DNA of 64,000 nucleotides from Amycolatopsis vancoresmycina (GTDB lineage: Bacteria; Actinomycetota; Actinomycetes; Mycobacteriales; Pseudonocardiaceae), in the NCBI RefSeq assembly GCF_000716785.1, contig NZ_JNYY01000009.1:124001-188000 (forward strand), read 5' to 3'. Below are positions 9,347 through 16,798 of the stretch, piece after piece. Numbering within the stretch: position 1 is the stretch's first letter; the number at the start of each line of letters is the position of its first letter. The position numbers and the translations under genes are program-made. The notes below the pieces were generated by a model. The model was given only the letters and a program-made list of their open reading frames with translations. It was not told the DNA's origin and searched no databases.

Positions 9347-10389
9347 CGGGCACCTCGGAGCAGTTCGTCGTAGGACTTCATCAGCGTGTGCGGGTCGTAG
9401 TCGCGCTCGACGGTCCGAAGTCCCTCGGCGGCAAGGGTTTCCCGGGCCGTTTCGTCGAACAGGACCGTGTTCAGCGCCGCGGCCGTCGCCGCCGGGTCGC
9501 CCGGCGGCACCACGAGACCGCCGCCGCCGGCCAGCACCCCCGCGATCCCGCCGACGTCCGTCGCGACCACCGGCCGCCCCGCCGCCAGCGACTCCAGCAC
9601 CGCCAGCGGCAGGCCCTCCCAGTCGCTGGTCAGCACCGTGACGTCGGCCGCGGCGAGCAGGTCCGGGACGTCCTCGCGGGTGCCGAGGAACTCGATCCGG
9701 CGGCCCACCGCCTCGCTGCGGCGCTCGAGCTCCGCGCGCAGGCTGCCGTCGCCGGCCAGCCACAGCACCGCCTCGCCCTCGACCGCGGCCCAGGCGTCCA
9801 GCAGCACGTCGTGGCGCTTCTGCGGTTCCAGCCGAGCCAGGCAGAGCGCGACCGGTGTCCGCTCCGGGACGCCGAGGGACGCGCGGATCTCCGCGCGGCC
9901 GAACACCGGCGGCCGCGGGAACACGGCGTTGCGGATCACCACCGGCCGGTCCAGGCCCGCCGCGGTGAGCAGGTCCGCGGTGGCGGGGGAGACGGCGACG
10001 ACCCGGCGGGACGTGCGCCGCAGGATCCGCGCGGCGGCGGGGTAGTCGGCCTCGGCGACGCCGTGGAACACCGTGAACAGCGGCCGACGGCTCGCGAGGC
10101 GGGCCACCAGGCTCGCGCCGACGTTGTGGGCCAGCACGACGTCGGGCCGGAACCGTGCGATGGCGCGGCGGGTGGCCCAGGCCGCCTTCAGCACGCCCGC
10201 CTTGCTGCGGCGCGCGAGCGGGACCGGGAACACCGGGGTGCCGTCCGCGGCGAGCGCGTCGGCGCGGAACCCGCCGGCGCTGGCGACCGCGGACACCCAG
10301 CCGTACTCCTCGCCGCGGCCCACCATGCCGGCGACGAGCGTTTCCGCCCCGCCCGCCCCCATCTCACTGATCACGTGCAGCACCCGCAT
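9343..10389 (-). CDS. GT4-family glycosyltransferase
   Basis: 348 aa. The N-terminus RVLHVISEMGAGGAETLVAG is the standard GT4 acceptor-domain start with its glycine-rich loop. The donor domain shows CLARLEPQKRHDVLLDAWAA and DWEGLPLAVLESLAAGRPVVA, including the E-x7-E motif. The ATG at 10389 lies 26 bases inside the end of the polymerase gene, so translation is coupled. It is one of three GT4 enzymes in this operon. Confidence 0.88.
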   Translation of the reverse strand: MRVLHVISEMGAGGAETLVAGMVGRGEEYGWVSAVASAGGFRADALAADGTPVFPVPLARRSKAGVLKAAWATRRAIARFRPDVVLAHNVGASLVARLASRRPLFTVFHGVAEADYPAAARILRRTSRRVVAVSPATADLLTAAGLDRPVVIRNAVFPRPPVFGRAEIRASLGVPERTPVALCLARLEPQKRHDVLLDAWAAVEGEAVLWLAGDGSLRAELERRSEAVGRRIEFLGTREDVPDLLAAADVTVLTSDWEGLPLAVLESLAAGRPVVATDVGGIAGVLAGGGGLVVPPGDPAATAAALNTVLFDETARETLAAEGLRTVERDYDPHTLMKSYDELLRGAR

Positions 10390-11593
10390 CGGCGCCTCCC
10401 TCTCCTTCTCGGCGAACCCGGGCCTCGGCCGCGACGGCGAGCGCGGCCAGCGACCACAACGGCAGGTAGTACTGCTCCGACAGGAACGTCGAGGCGACCA
10501 GGACGGCCAGCAGCGACGCCTGGATCGCCACCGCCTCCGTCCGCCGCGGCCCGGGCCCGGCCAGCCGGACCGTGCGTTCGCTCGCCACCGCGGCGGTGCC
10601 GATCACCCCGGCGAACAGCGCGAACCCGGGCAGGCCCAGTTCCGCGGCGACCTCGAGGTACATGTTGTGCGCCACCGGGGTCTGCTCGTCGACCTCGGCG
10701 TCGTGCGACTCGGCGGCGTAGTGCTCGCGGAACCCGCCGGGCCCGACGCCGAGCAGCGGGTGGGCGGTCAGCATCCGGGCCGCCGCCTGCCAGCGCAGCT
10801 CCCGGGTGTCCACATTGGACGCGGCGATGAAGCTCTTCTCCTGCAGCGCCCGGTTCAGCTGCGGCCCGGCGAACAGCAGGGCGGCCAGGCCCAGCCCGGC
10901 GACCGCCGCGGCGACGGCGGCGAGCACCCGCCACGGCAGCACGCGCCGCAGCAGCAGCCAGCCGGCCGCGGCGGCCAGGCCCAGTCCGCCGCCGCGGGAG
11001 AACGTCGCCGTCGCACCGGCCACCAGGACGATGCCCGCGGCCGCCAGCACCGCACCCCGGCCCCGGCGGTGCAGCGCGGCCAGCAGCGGGACGGCCGCGA
11101 CGAGGAAGTAGGCGAGGTCGTTCGGGTCCGGCTGCGGGCCGCTCGCGCGGGCCTCGCCGCCGACGATCAGGCTGAACAGCGCCCCGGCCCCGGCGACGGT
11201 GGCGCCCGCGGCCGCGGCGAGCAGCAGCCAGTGGATCGGCACCTCGCGGCTCGCGACGTCCGCCAGCGCCGCCGTGACCACCAGGAACGGCAGCCAGCGC
11301 ACGGTGTACTCCGCGGTGAACGGGCCCGCCGCGTGCAGCGCGGCCGTCGCCGCCAGCACCACGGCGAGGAGCGCGAGGACCGCGTGCAGCGGAGTCGGGC
11401 GGGGCAGCTGCCGCCGCCGGAGCCGCACCGCGAGCCAGGCCAGCGTCAGCAACGCGGGCGCGACCTTCCCGAGCTGGCTCTGCACGGCCGTCAGGTAGCC
11501 CTCGACCGGCGCCAGCGCGACGGTCGCGCAGGCGAGCGCCTGCAGCACGACCGTGCCGCGGACCTCGGGCCGGACGACCGGGTGGGTGATCAT
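10364..11593 (-). CDS. O-antigen ligase / Wzy-type polysaccharide polymerase
   Basis: 409 aa, integral membrane with about ten hydrophobic helices. The family signatures are a large external loop with LRWQAAARMLTAHPLLGVG and the following PVAHNMYLEVAAELGLPGF, plus TFSRGGGLGL earlier. It would polymerise undecaprenyl-linked repeats on the outer face. The ATG at 11593 overlaps the deacetylase stop as ATGA. Sequence alone does not separate a polymerase from a ligase, but the presence of a flippase and a Wzz-like protein favours polymerase. Confidence 0.85.
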   Translation of the reverse strand: MITHPVVRPEVRGTVVLQALACATVALAPVEGYLTAVQSQLGKVAPALLTLAWLAVRLRRRQLPRPTPLHAVLALLAVVLAATAALHAAGPFTAEYTVRWLPFLVVTAALADVASREVPIHWLLLAAAAGATVAGAGALFSLIVGGEARASGPQPDPNDLAYFLVAAVPLLAALHRRGRGAVLAAAGIVLVAGATATFSRGGGLGLAAAAGWLLLRRVLPWRVLAAVAAAVAGLGLAALLFAGPQLNRALQEKSFIAASNVDTRELRWQAAARMLTAHPLLGVGPGGFREHYAAESHDAEVDEQTPVAHNMYLEVAAELGLPGFALFAGVIGTAAVASERTVRLAGPGPRRTEAVAIQASLLAVLVASTFLSEQYYLPLWSLAALAVAAEARVRREGEGGADAGAARDQ

Positions 11594-12555
11594 CTCCCGG
11601 AGTCCAGCCGGGTCACCGGACGGGTGCGGCGCACGGCCGTCCGCCGCACGAACTCCCCGGTGCCGACGACGTCGAAGTGCTCGCGCAGCGCGGAAAGCAC
11701 CCAGCCGAGCCAGGCCACCTTCCGCGCGCCCGCGGCCGCCAAGCCGGGGAAGAACTCCATCCCGGGCGCGTCGGCGGCGCCGAGGACGTCGGTGGGGTGC
11801 AGCAGCAGCGAGGGGGCCACCCCGCGCGCGAGGCAGAGCCGCAGCGCCGCGCGGAAGTACCCGCGGGCCAGCCGCGGTGAGACCTCGTGCAGCTGCAGCA
11901 GGTACGAGCCGTGGATCGGCGTGCGCAGCAGCGGCATCGTCGTCACCGGCAGCTCCACCAGGGCGCTGCCTTCGGCCGTCCGCCAGCGGTAGGCGTGCAC
12001 CGGCGCCAGCACCCGCGAGACCCCGCCGAACAGCTCGCCGGCGCCCGCTTCGGGCGTCTTGACCGTGCGGTTGTGGTAGGCGCGGGCCAGCGGGCCGATC
12101 CACGTCGGCAGGGTGCTGGCGTCGTAGGCGTAGCCGCGTTCGGCGAGCAGTTCGATCAGATCGCGGGTGACGCTGTAGCCGGGGCCGCGGAACCCGCTCG
12201 GCCGGGGCGCGCCCGCGGCGGTGATCGCGTCTTCGGTCCGGCTCAGCTCGGTTTCGAGGCGGTCGCGGGAATAGCGGTGCAGCCAGGGTTCGTGGCCGAA
12301 GGAGTGGTTGGCCACCTCGTGGCCGGCCGCGGCGATCTCGGCGACCGCCTTGGCGCCGTCTTCGCGCACGACGTCGGCGCCCACGGCGAAGACCGTCGTC
12401 GTGAGGCCCTGCTCGCCGAGGATCTCCAGCAGCCGCGGTACCGCGGACGGCAGGAAGCTCGGGTGGTCGCGCCAGCCGGGATCGCCGTGGGTCTTGAGGT
12501 AGGCCCACAGGTTGTCGAGGTCGACCGAGACGCTGGCGAGGGGCCGCGGGTTCAC
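11590..12555 (-). CDS. Polysaccharide deacetylase (NodB homology, CE4-like)
   Basis: 321 aa from the GTG at 12555, which overlaps the EamA stop as GTGA. The NodB motifs are present in adapted form: VSVDLDN for the catalytic base/metal Asp, and HEVANHSFGH for the metal-binding His residues. FRGPGYS stands in for motif 3. No signal peptide is visible, so it may act on a lipid-linked or nucleotide-linked intermediate inside the cell. It resembles the intracellular DUF-type deacetylases often found in exopolysaccharide clusters. Confidence 0.82.
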   Translation of the reverse strand: MNPRPLASVSVDLDNLWAYLKTHGDPGWRDHPSFLPSAVPRLLEILGEQGLTTTVFAVGADVVREDGAKAVAEIAAAGHEVANHSFGHEPWLHRYSRDRLETELSRTEDAITAAGAPRPSGFRGPGYSVTRDLIELLAERGYAYDASTLPTWIGPLARAYHNRTVKTPEAGAGELFGGVSRVLAPVHAYRWRTAEGSALVELPVTTMPLLRTPIHGSYLLQLHEVSPRLARGYFRAALRLCLARGVAPSLLLHPTDVLGAADAPGMEFFPGLAAAGARKVAWLGWVLSALREHFDVVGTGEFVRRTAVRRTRPVTRLDSGR

Positions 12556-13388
12556 GCGGCTTCCCCGGCGAGGGCGGCCGTCCCCGCGCGCGACTGCACG
12601 CCGAGCAGCAGGACACCGCTCACCACCACGGCGAGCCCGAAGGCCACCCACGGCTCGCGGCCGCCGGTGACGTGGTCGCCGAGGACGGCGATGCCGGTGA
12701 CCGACGCGAGCACGATCGTCGTCGCGTCGGCGGTGGCCACGACGGCCGCCGCCGGGCCGCGCTGCAGCGCGACCGCCATCGACGCCTGGCCGAGCACGGC
12801 CGCCGCGAGCATCAGCCAGGTCAGCGGATTCGCCGGCAGGGTCAGGAGATCGAGGTGGGCCAGCGTGCGGCTGGCGATCGCCACGACGGCGAAGGCGACG
12901 CCGGACAGGACCGCGGCCGGCAGGAACGTGGCCGCGCGGCCCGCGGGGATCATCGCCAGCCCGGTCCCGAGCACGACGAGCGCCAGCGCGGCGATCCCGG
13001 CGAACGGCAGGTCCGCGGCGACCGAGGGCGCCGACGACCCGGCCAGCACGACGAGCCCGGAAGCCAGCAGCACCAGCGTCATCGCCTCCGCCGGGCGGAT
13101 CCGCCAGCCGAGCACGGCGACGCCGAACACCGTGGCCAGGCCGATCGCCGACGAGGACGCGGCCTGGACCAGGTACAGCGGCAAGGAGGCGCGGGCGAAG
13201 AACGCGAGCGCGAACCCGCCGGCCTGCCCGGCGAAACCCAGCAGGTACAGGCGGTCGGCGGCCAGCCGGGCCAGCAGGCCCAGCCCCGCGCCCGGCCGGC
13301 TCCCGGCCCGCCGGGCCGCGACGCTCTGCGCGACGATCCCGGCCGCGTACAGCACCGCGGACGCCACGAGTACGGCGTAATCCACCAC
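12552..13388 (-). CDS. EamA/DMT-family membrane transporter
   Basis: 278 aa with about ten short hydrophobic helices in a two-fold pattern, as in drug/metabolite transporters. Two adjacent GTG codons (13388 and 13385) could start it; GAGGAG six bases before the first favours 13388. It is the first gene of the nine-gene leftward operon. The position suggests movement of a lipid-linked sugar or precursor, as proposed for some small EamA proteins in polysaccharide loci (inference). Confidence 0.8.
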   Translation of the reverse strand: MVDYAVLVASAVLYAAGIVAQSVAARRAGSRPGAGLGLLARLAADRLYLLGFAGQAGGFALAFFARASLPLYLVQAASSSAIGLATVFGVAVLGWRIRPAEAMTLVLLASGLVVLAGSSAPSVAADLPFAGIAALALVVLGTGLAMIPAGRAATFLPAAVLSGVAFAVVAIASRTLAHLDLLTLPANPLTWLMLAAAVLGQASMAVALQRGPAAAVVATADATTIVLASVTGIAVLGDHVTGGREPWVAFGLAVVVSGVLLLGVQSRAGTAALAGEAA

Positions 13389-13791
13389 GAACGACTCCTC
13401 ACGTCCCGCACCGCGTACCAGGTGCCCACGGCAAAGCGTAGGAACGCCGAAGCGGGTTCACTTTCGAAGGATGGGGTTTCGGAATTCGTCACGCTCCGAA
13501 ATGGATACGGGGGGCCGAAGCCACCTGATGGTGTGACGTACGTCGGTGTCCCGGTGGGCAGAACACGTTGCGTGATAACGATTTGCCGGGTCTTCGACCG
13601 GCCGCGCGCCCGATTCGCGGCTATTCGGGCCGCCCACCCGTTCGAGTTATACGAACCGCGGTCAGGGGTTCGCGGACCCCACACGATCGGTGAACCGGCT
13701 GGAACGGCCGCCGGATGCGTCAGTACGTTCTCGCTGCCAAGCGGAACACGCCTTGACTGCCGCCGTGGCAATTGTCAATCGAGGAGAATTC
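13389..13791. other. Divergent intergenic region (403 bases)
   Basis: This holds the promoter of the leftward exopolysaccharide operon and that of the small secreted protein gene. Base composition is less GC-rich around 13455-13500 and 13565-13650. The GAGGAGAATTC preceding ATG 13792 is a strong ribosome-binding site. I see no clear operator palindrome and no RNA gene. Confidence 0.5.
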
Positions 13792-14160
13792 ATGCTGAAG
13801 AAAATGGGCTTCGTCGCCGTCGCCATGGCGGCCGGAGCATTGGTCACCGGTGGGATCGCGTCGGCGGGGACGCCGGGCGACGACCACGGCCACCGCCAGG
13901 GGCCGTACGGGTTCGACTCCACCGGCCAGGTCGGCCTGCTGAACCTGAACAACACCGACGCGCTGCACAACGTCCAGGCCACGCTCGGCGTGTGCGGCAA
14001 CGACATCAACGTGCTCGGCGTCCAGGTTCCGCTGCACGACACGCTGAACGGCATCGGCGTGCCGATCCTGTCGCCGGGCGAGAGCGAAGCCAGCGGTGAG
14101 TCGCCGTACAACTGCGCCTCGAGCGGGCTCGCCGACGGTGGCACCAGCCAGGGTCACTGA
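13792..14160 (+). CDS. Small secreted surface protein, rodlin/chaplin-like (copy 1)
   Basis: 122 aa. A lysine-containing start and hydrophobic run (LKKMGFVAVAMAAGALVTGG) with cleavage after ASA near residue 25 mark it as Sec-exported. The mature part has GLLNLNNTDALHNVQATLG, VCGNDINVLGVQVP and LNGIGVPILSPGE, ending in a Cys/Gly tail (SPYNCASSGLADGG). VCGNDINVLG recalls the chaplin core, and the GIGVPILS segment recalls rodlins, the amyloid-like coat proteins of Streptomyces aerial hyphae. Two cysteines could form one disulfide. It is a close paralogue of 15176. Function is inferred; strong RBS GAGGAGAA. Confidence 0.72.
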   Translation: MLKKMGFVAVAMAAGALVTGGIASAGTPGDDHGHRQGPYGFDSTGQVGLLNLNNTDALHNVQATLGVCGNDINVLGVQVPLHDTLNGIGVPILSPGESEASGESPYNCASSGLADGGTSQGH

Positions 14161-14265
14161 GTTCCCCCGGCGGCGGGAACGCCGCCGGATCCCCATCGCC
14201 GGACCAGCACCCGGCGCGCCAGGAGTTCCGCCGTTCCCCGGCGGGCACAGGAGGAGTTCCGTCCC

Positions 14266-14403
14266 GTGACCGGACAACTCGGATTCGCCGCGGCCGCGGC
14301 GTCGGCGGCCGAAGCCGCCGTCGCGGCGCACCCGGTCGACCGGGACGACCAGTTCGGCCTGGCGCCGCACGACGTGGCCGGCGGGACCGCTCAGCACGGC
14401 TGA
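14266..14403 (+). CDS. Small ORF, 45 aa, unknown
   Basis: The GTG at 14266 follows an excellent GGAGGAG site, which is the main reason to believe it. The peptide is Ala-rich at first (GFAAAAASAAEAAVAA) and then polar and acidic. It has no signal peptide and no membrane segment. It ends 30 bases before the ANTAR gene, so the two may share a transcript. I do not recognise it; it may be a leader peptide or spurious. Confidence 0.4.
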   Translation: MTGQLGFAAAAASAAEAAVAAHPVDRDDQFGLAPHDVAGGTAQHG

Positions 14404-14432
14404 CCGGACCCCGGGAGGAGGCCGCCGCGTGG

Positions 14433-14834
14433 ATGCACTTTCCGCGCGGCGGCTTTTCGCTGCAGAAAAGAAGGCCTGGACGAGTGGAGCACGACGGTGG
14501 CCGCGCGGGGGACGCCGACCTCGTGGCCGAAAACGCGCAGCTGCGCGAGGCGTTGTCGTCCCGGGCCGTGATCGAGCAGGCCAAGGGCATGGTGATGCTG
14601 GTGCGCGGCTGCTCCGCCGCGGAGGCGTTCGCCGTGCTGGTCGCGGTTTCGCAGCAGAGCAACGTGAAACTCCGCGACGTCGCCGTGGTCGTCGTGGCCT
14701 TCGGCAGCGCCACCGAGCCGGGACTGCCCGATGCGGACGCCGGACGCGCGGTGCGCGCGGCGCTGTGCGTCCACGTGCGCGAGGGATCTGGGAACCGGCG
14801 AGGTGGGGCGTCGCCCGGCTGCGGGCTCGGCTAG
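14433..14834 (+). CDS. ANTAR-domain RNA-binding antiterminator
   Basis: 133 aa from ATG 14433 (GGGAGGAGG upstream). A shorter start at GTG 14484 is possible. The ANTAR signature is clear at about residues 35-90: LREALSSRAVIEQAKGMVML, then SAAEAFAVLVAVSQQSNVKL and RDVAVVVV. There is no GAF, PAS or receiver domain, so the sensor must be elsewhere or the protein is constitutive. ANTAR proteins bind paired RNA hairpins to block termination. The gene sits between the two paralogous secreted-protein genes, and a hairpin spans its own stop codon. Confidence 0.85.
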   Translation: MHFPRGGFSLQKRRPGRVEHDGGRAGDADLVAENAQLREALSSRAVIEQAKGMVMLVRGCSAAEAFAVLVAVSQQSNVKLRDVAVVVVAFGSATEPGLPDADAGRAVRAALCVHVREGSGNRRGGASPGCGLG

Positions 14835-14856
14835 GGGTTCGAACCTCGCCGGTTCT
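14791..14856 (+). terminator. Long-loop hairpin spanning the ANTAR stop codon
   Basis: GAACCGGCGAGG at 14792-14803 pairs perfectly with CCTCGCCGGTTC at 14844-14855, leaving a loop of 40 bases that holds the TAG stop. No T-run follows. It could be a factor-independent-like terminator or a regulatory RNA structure. Confidence 0.5.
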
Positions 14857-15175
14857 CCAGCGGGATGTCCGCTCCTGGGGTCAGAGGAACGAAATCCGTG
14901 TCCCGAGAATACGGCTTCCGCTCCGGCGCCGTCGCTTTTGCACGGGTGGTTGTGCCGTGAACGGGTGTGCGAATGGCGTGACCGCTTTCCGGCCGATAAA
15001 CGCGCTGACCCGATCGGGCCAATGAACACGCGGTCAGCGCCTTGCAGTGCCCACCCGATGGTGGTTCGAAGTGGAATTCACCACGGTTGCCTCAGTAACT
15101 TTTCCTCACGCGGGACGGAGAACACACACCCTCGCTGCCGTCCTGTCCGATGCACCGTCAATTCTAGGAGAACTC
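14857..15175. other. Intergenic region before the second small secreted protein
   Basis: This stretch of 319 bases holds the presumed promoter of the gene at 15176, with AGGAGAA directly before its ATG. Apart from moderately A/T-rich patches (14880-14990, 15060-15130) I see no palindrome or ORF that I would defend. Confidence 0.4.
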
Positions 15176-15529
15176 ATGCTGAAGAAGGTTGGTTTCGTCA
15201 CGGCGGCCATGGCGGCCGGTGCTTTCCTCGCCGGTGGCGTCGCGGCCGCCGGGACGCCGGACGGCCACGACCACCACCACGGCGGTCACACCGGCCAGCT
15301 CGGCCTGCTGAACCTGAACAACACCGACGTGCTGCACAACGTCAACGCCACGCTCGGCCTGTGCGGCAACGACATCAACGTGCTCGGCGTCCAGGTGCCG
15401 ATCCACGACTCGCTCAACGGCATCGGCGTGCCGATCCTGTCGCCGGGCGAGCACTCGGCCGAGGGCGAGTCCCCGTACAACTGCGCGTCGAGCGGCCTCG
15501 CCGACGGCGGCACGGACCAGGGCCACTGA
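15176..15529 (+). CDS. Small secreted surface protein, rodlin/chaplin-like (copy 2)
   Basis: 117 aa and a close paralogue of the protein at 13792. It has the same signal-peptide start (LKKVGFVTAAMAAGAFLAGG), GQLGLLNLNNTDVLHNVNAT, LCGNDINVLGVQVPIHDSLN and the terminal SPYNCASSGLADGGT. The variable part after cleavage is His-rich here (HDHHHGGH), which could bind metal. The ATG follows AGGAGAA. The two copies share an almost identical core but differ in the linker before GQ, so they arose by duplication and then diverged. Confidence 0.72.
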   Translation: MLKKVGFVTAAMAAGAFLAGGVAAAGTPDGHDHHHGGHTGQLGLLNLNNTDVLHNVNATLGLCGNDINVLGVQVPIHDSLNGIGVPILSPGEHSAEGESPYNCASSGLADGGTDQGH

Positions 15530-15690
15530 GCCTCCGCGCTGCGGCTGCCCGTTGTGTGTGCGGAAGCCGGCCGGGGCGCGGGATCCGGCGCCACGCGGAC
15601 GTCGTGAGGCGTGCCCGGAACAGGGAGCGAGCTGCACACTCCGGTTCCGTGTCCCAGGCACGCAGCGACGCAGTGTGACGCCGGCACGGG

Positions 15691-15780
15691 TGGGACCGGC
15701 CACCGGACATCGCAAGTGGACCGGTCCCACCCGGCGCTGAAATCGCCGCACCGCCTTCGACGGTGCGGCGATTTTGCGTT
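15691..15780. terminator. Two hairpins ending the secreted-protein transcript
   Basis: The first hairpin pairs GGGACCGG near 15692 with CCGGTCCC near 15721. The second is a classic intrinsic terminator: AATCGCCGCACCG (15741-15753) and CGGTGCGGCGATT (15761-15773) with a 7-base loop, then T-rich TTGCGTTTTC. On the other strand it also follows the 61-aa gene. Confidence 0.85.
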
Positions 15781-15781
15781 T

Positions 15782-15967
15782 TCAGCGTCTCGGGGTGGTG
15801 CCCACCTCGAGCACGATGTCGAGCAGGGCGGCCTGGTGCGCGGCCCCGGCCCGGGTGTAGCCGGGCGACGCGGCCACAGCCCGGCGGAGGTCGTCGGGGT
15901 CGGCGGTGCCGGTGTCGAACCCGGCCACGCGGGTCACGTCGATCGGTCCTCGGCACTGGGTTTCCAC
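15782..15967 (-). CDS. 61-aa protein paired with the SEFIR gene, unknown
   Basis: The GTG at 15967 has AGGAGAA upstream. The peptide is soluble, with a short N-terminal polar part and a helical AAHQAALLDIVLEVG end. No signal peptide or known motif is seen. It lies 44 bases downstream of the SEFIR gene on the same strand and before the shared terminator, so the two probably form an operon. An adaptor or regulatory partner is possible, but I do not recognise the family. Confidence 0.55.
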   Translation of the reverse strand: METQCRGPIDVTRVAGFDTGTADPDDLRRAVAASPGYTRAGAAHQAALLDIVLEVGTTPRR

Positions 15968-16011
15968 GTGAAGGGTTCTCCTGCGGTCGGGCGTGCGGTC
16001 CGGATGTCTTG

Positions 16012-16602
16012 TTATCGCGCCGTTACCGGGGTCGTGTTACCGGTTTCGTGTCCCTCGGTCAGGTGAGAACCGGATTCCCGTGGCGGCAGGGCGATCAGGG
16101 GACCCAGCGGCGGCGCCGGGTAGGGCGGCTGGCCGGTGATCACCCGCAGCAGGTCTTCGGCCGCCGCGGGCGTCAGGTCGTCGACCTGGTAGTGATCGGC
16201 GGTCCGGCCCTGGAGGAAGAGCGGGATGTCCGCCCAGGTGCTGCCGGGCAGCACGACCGGGAGCAGCTTGCGCGTCCAGTTCGGGCGGTCCCGCTGCAGG
16301 AGCTCCCGCAGCAGGGCCATCTCGGCCTGCCCGCCCATGTTGTCCAGCGGCGGTCCCTGCCCGTCGCCGACGGTCCGGCACCGCGGCGACGCGATGACGA
16401 CCACGAAGGCGGCCCGCGGGATGAGGTCGAGGGCCCACCGGTACCAGTCCTGCCGGCCGCCGGTCGACCAGCGGTCGAGCCGGGCGTCGATCCCGCAGGC
16501 GCGGAGGAACGCGGCGAACCGCATGACCGCGTCCTTGTGGTGCGCGGATTCGTGCAGGTACGCCACGAACACCACGGGCCGTGTCTCGTGATCCTCGCTC
16601 AT
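16012..16602 (-). CDS. SEFIR (TIR-like) domain protein
   Basis: 196 aa. Residues about 8-150 form a SEFIR/TIR-like fold: RPVVFVAYLHESAHHKDAVM at the first strand and helix, then CGIDARLDRW, AAFVVVIASPRC and a C-terminal LLPVVLPGSTWADIPLFLQG. SEFIR domains act as protein-interaction modules in IL-17 signalling. In bacteria they occur in STAND-linked conflict and signalling systems, and some TIR relatives cleave NAD. There is no membrane segment. It is divergent from the 1419-aa nSTAND protein, with 196 bases between starts, so joint regulation is likely. Confidence 0.82.
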   Translation of the reverse strand: MSEDHETRPVVFVAYLHESAHHKDAVMRFAAFLRACGIDARLDRWSTGGRQDWYRWALDLIPRAAFVVVIASPRCRTVGDGQGPPLDNMGGQAEMALLRELLQRDRPNWTRKLLPVVLPGSTWADIPLFLQGRTADHYQVDDLTPAAAEDLLRVITGQPPYPAPPLGPLIALPPRESGSHLTEGHETGNTTPVTAR

Positions 16603-16798
16603 GTCGCCGCCTTCCTGGGCTGGGTGCTCGATGACGGCGGCGACGGTGCCCGGACCAGGGGGAACGCGAGCGGGAACGCGAAGGGGAAAAAACCGGGAAA
16701 CCGTGCGGTGTACCCGATCGGGGGATTCGATTCACCGGATCGGTGCGTTCTCCGCGGGCCGGCCCGGAAGACCGGGGAACCGGCCGTCAGTAGGGGAC

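Noticed and set aside
14836..14847. GGTTCGAACC resembling a tRNA T-loop
   Set aside because: It is part of a simple hairpin after the ANTAR gene. There is no acceptor pairing of the right length, no D or anticodon arm and no anticodon loop.
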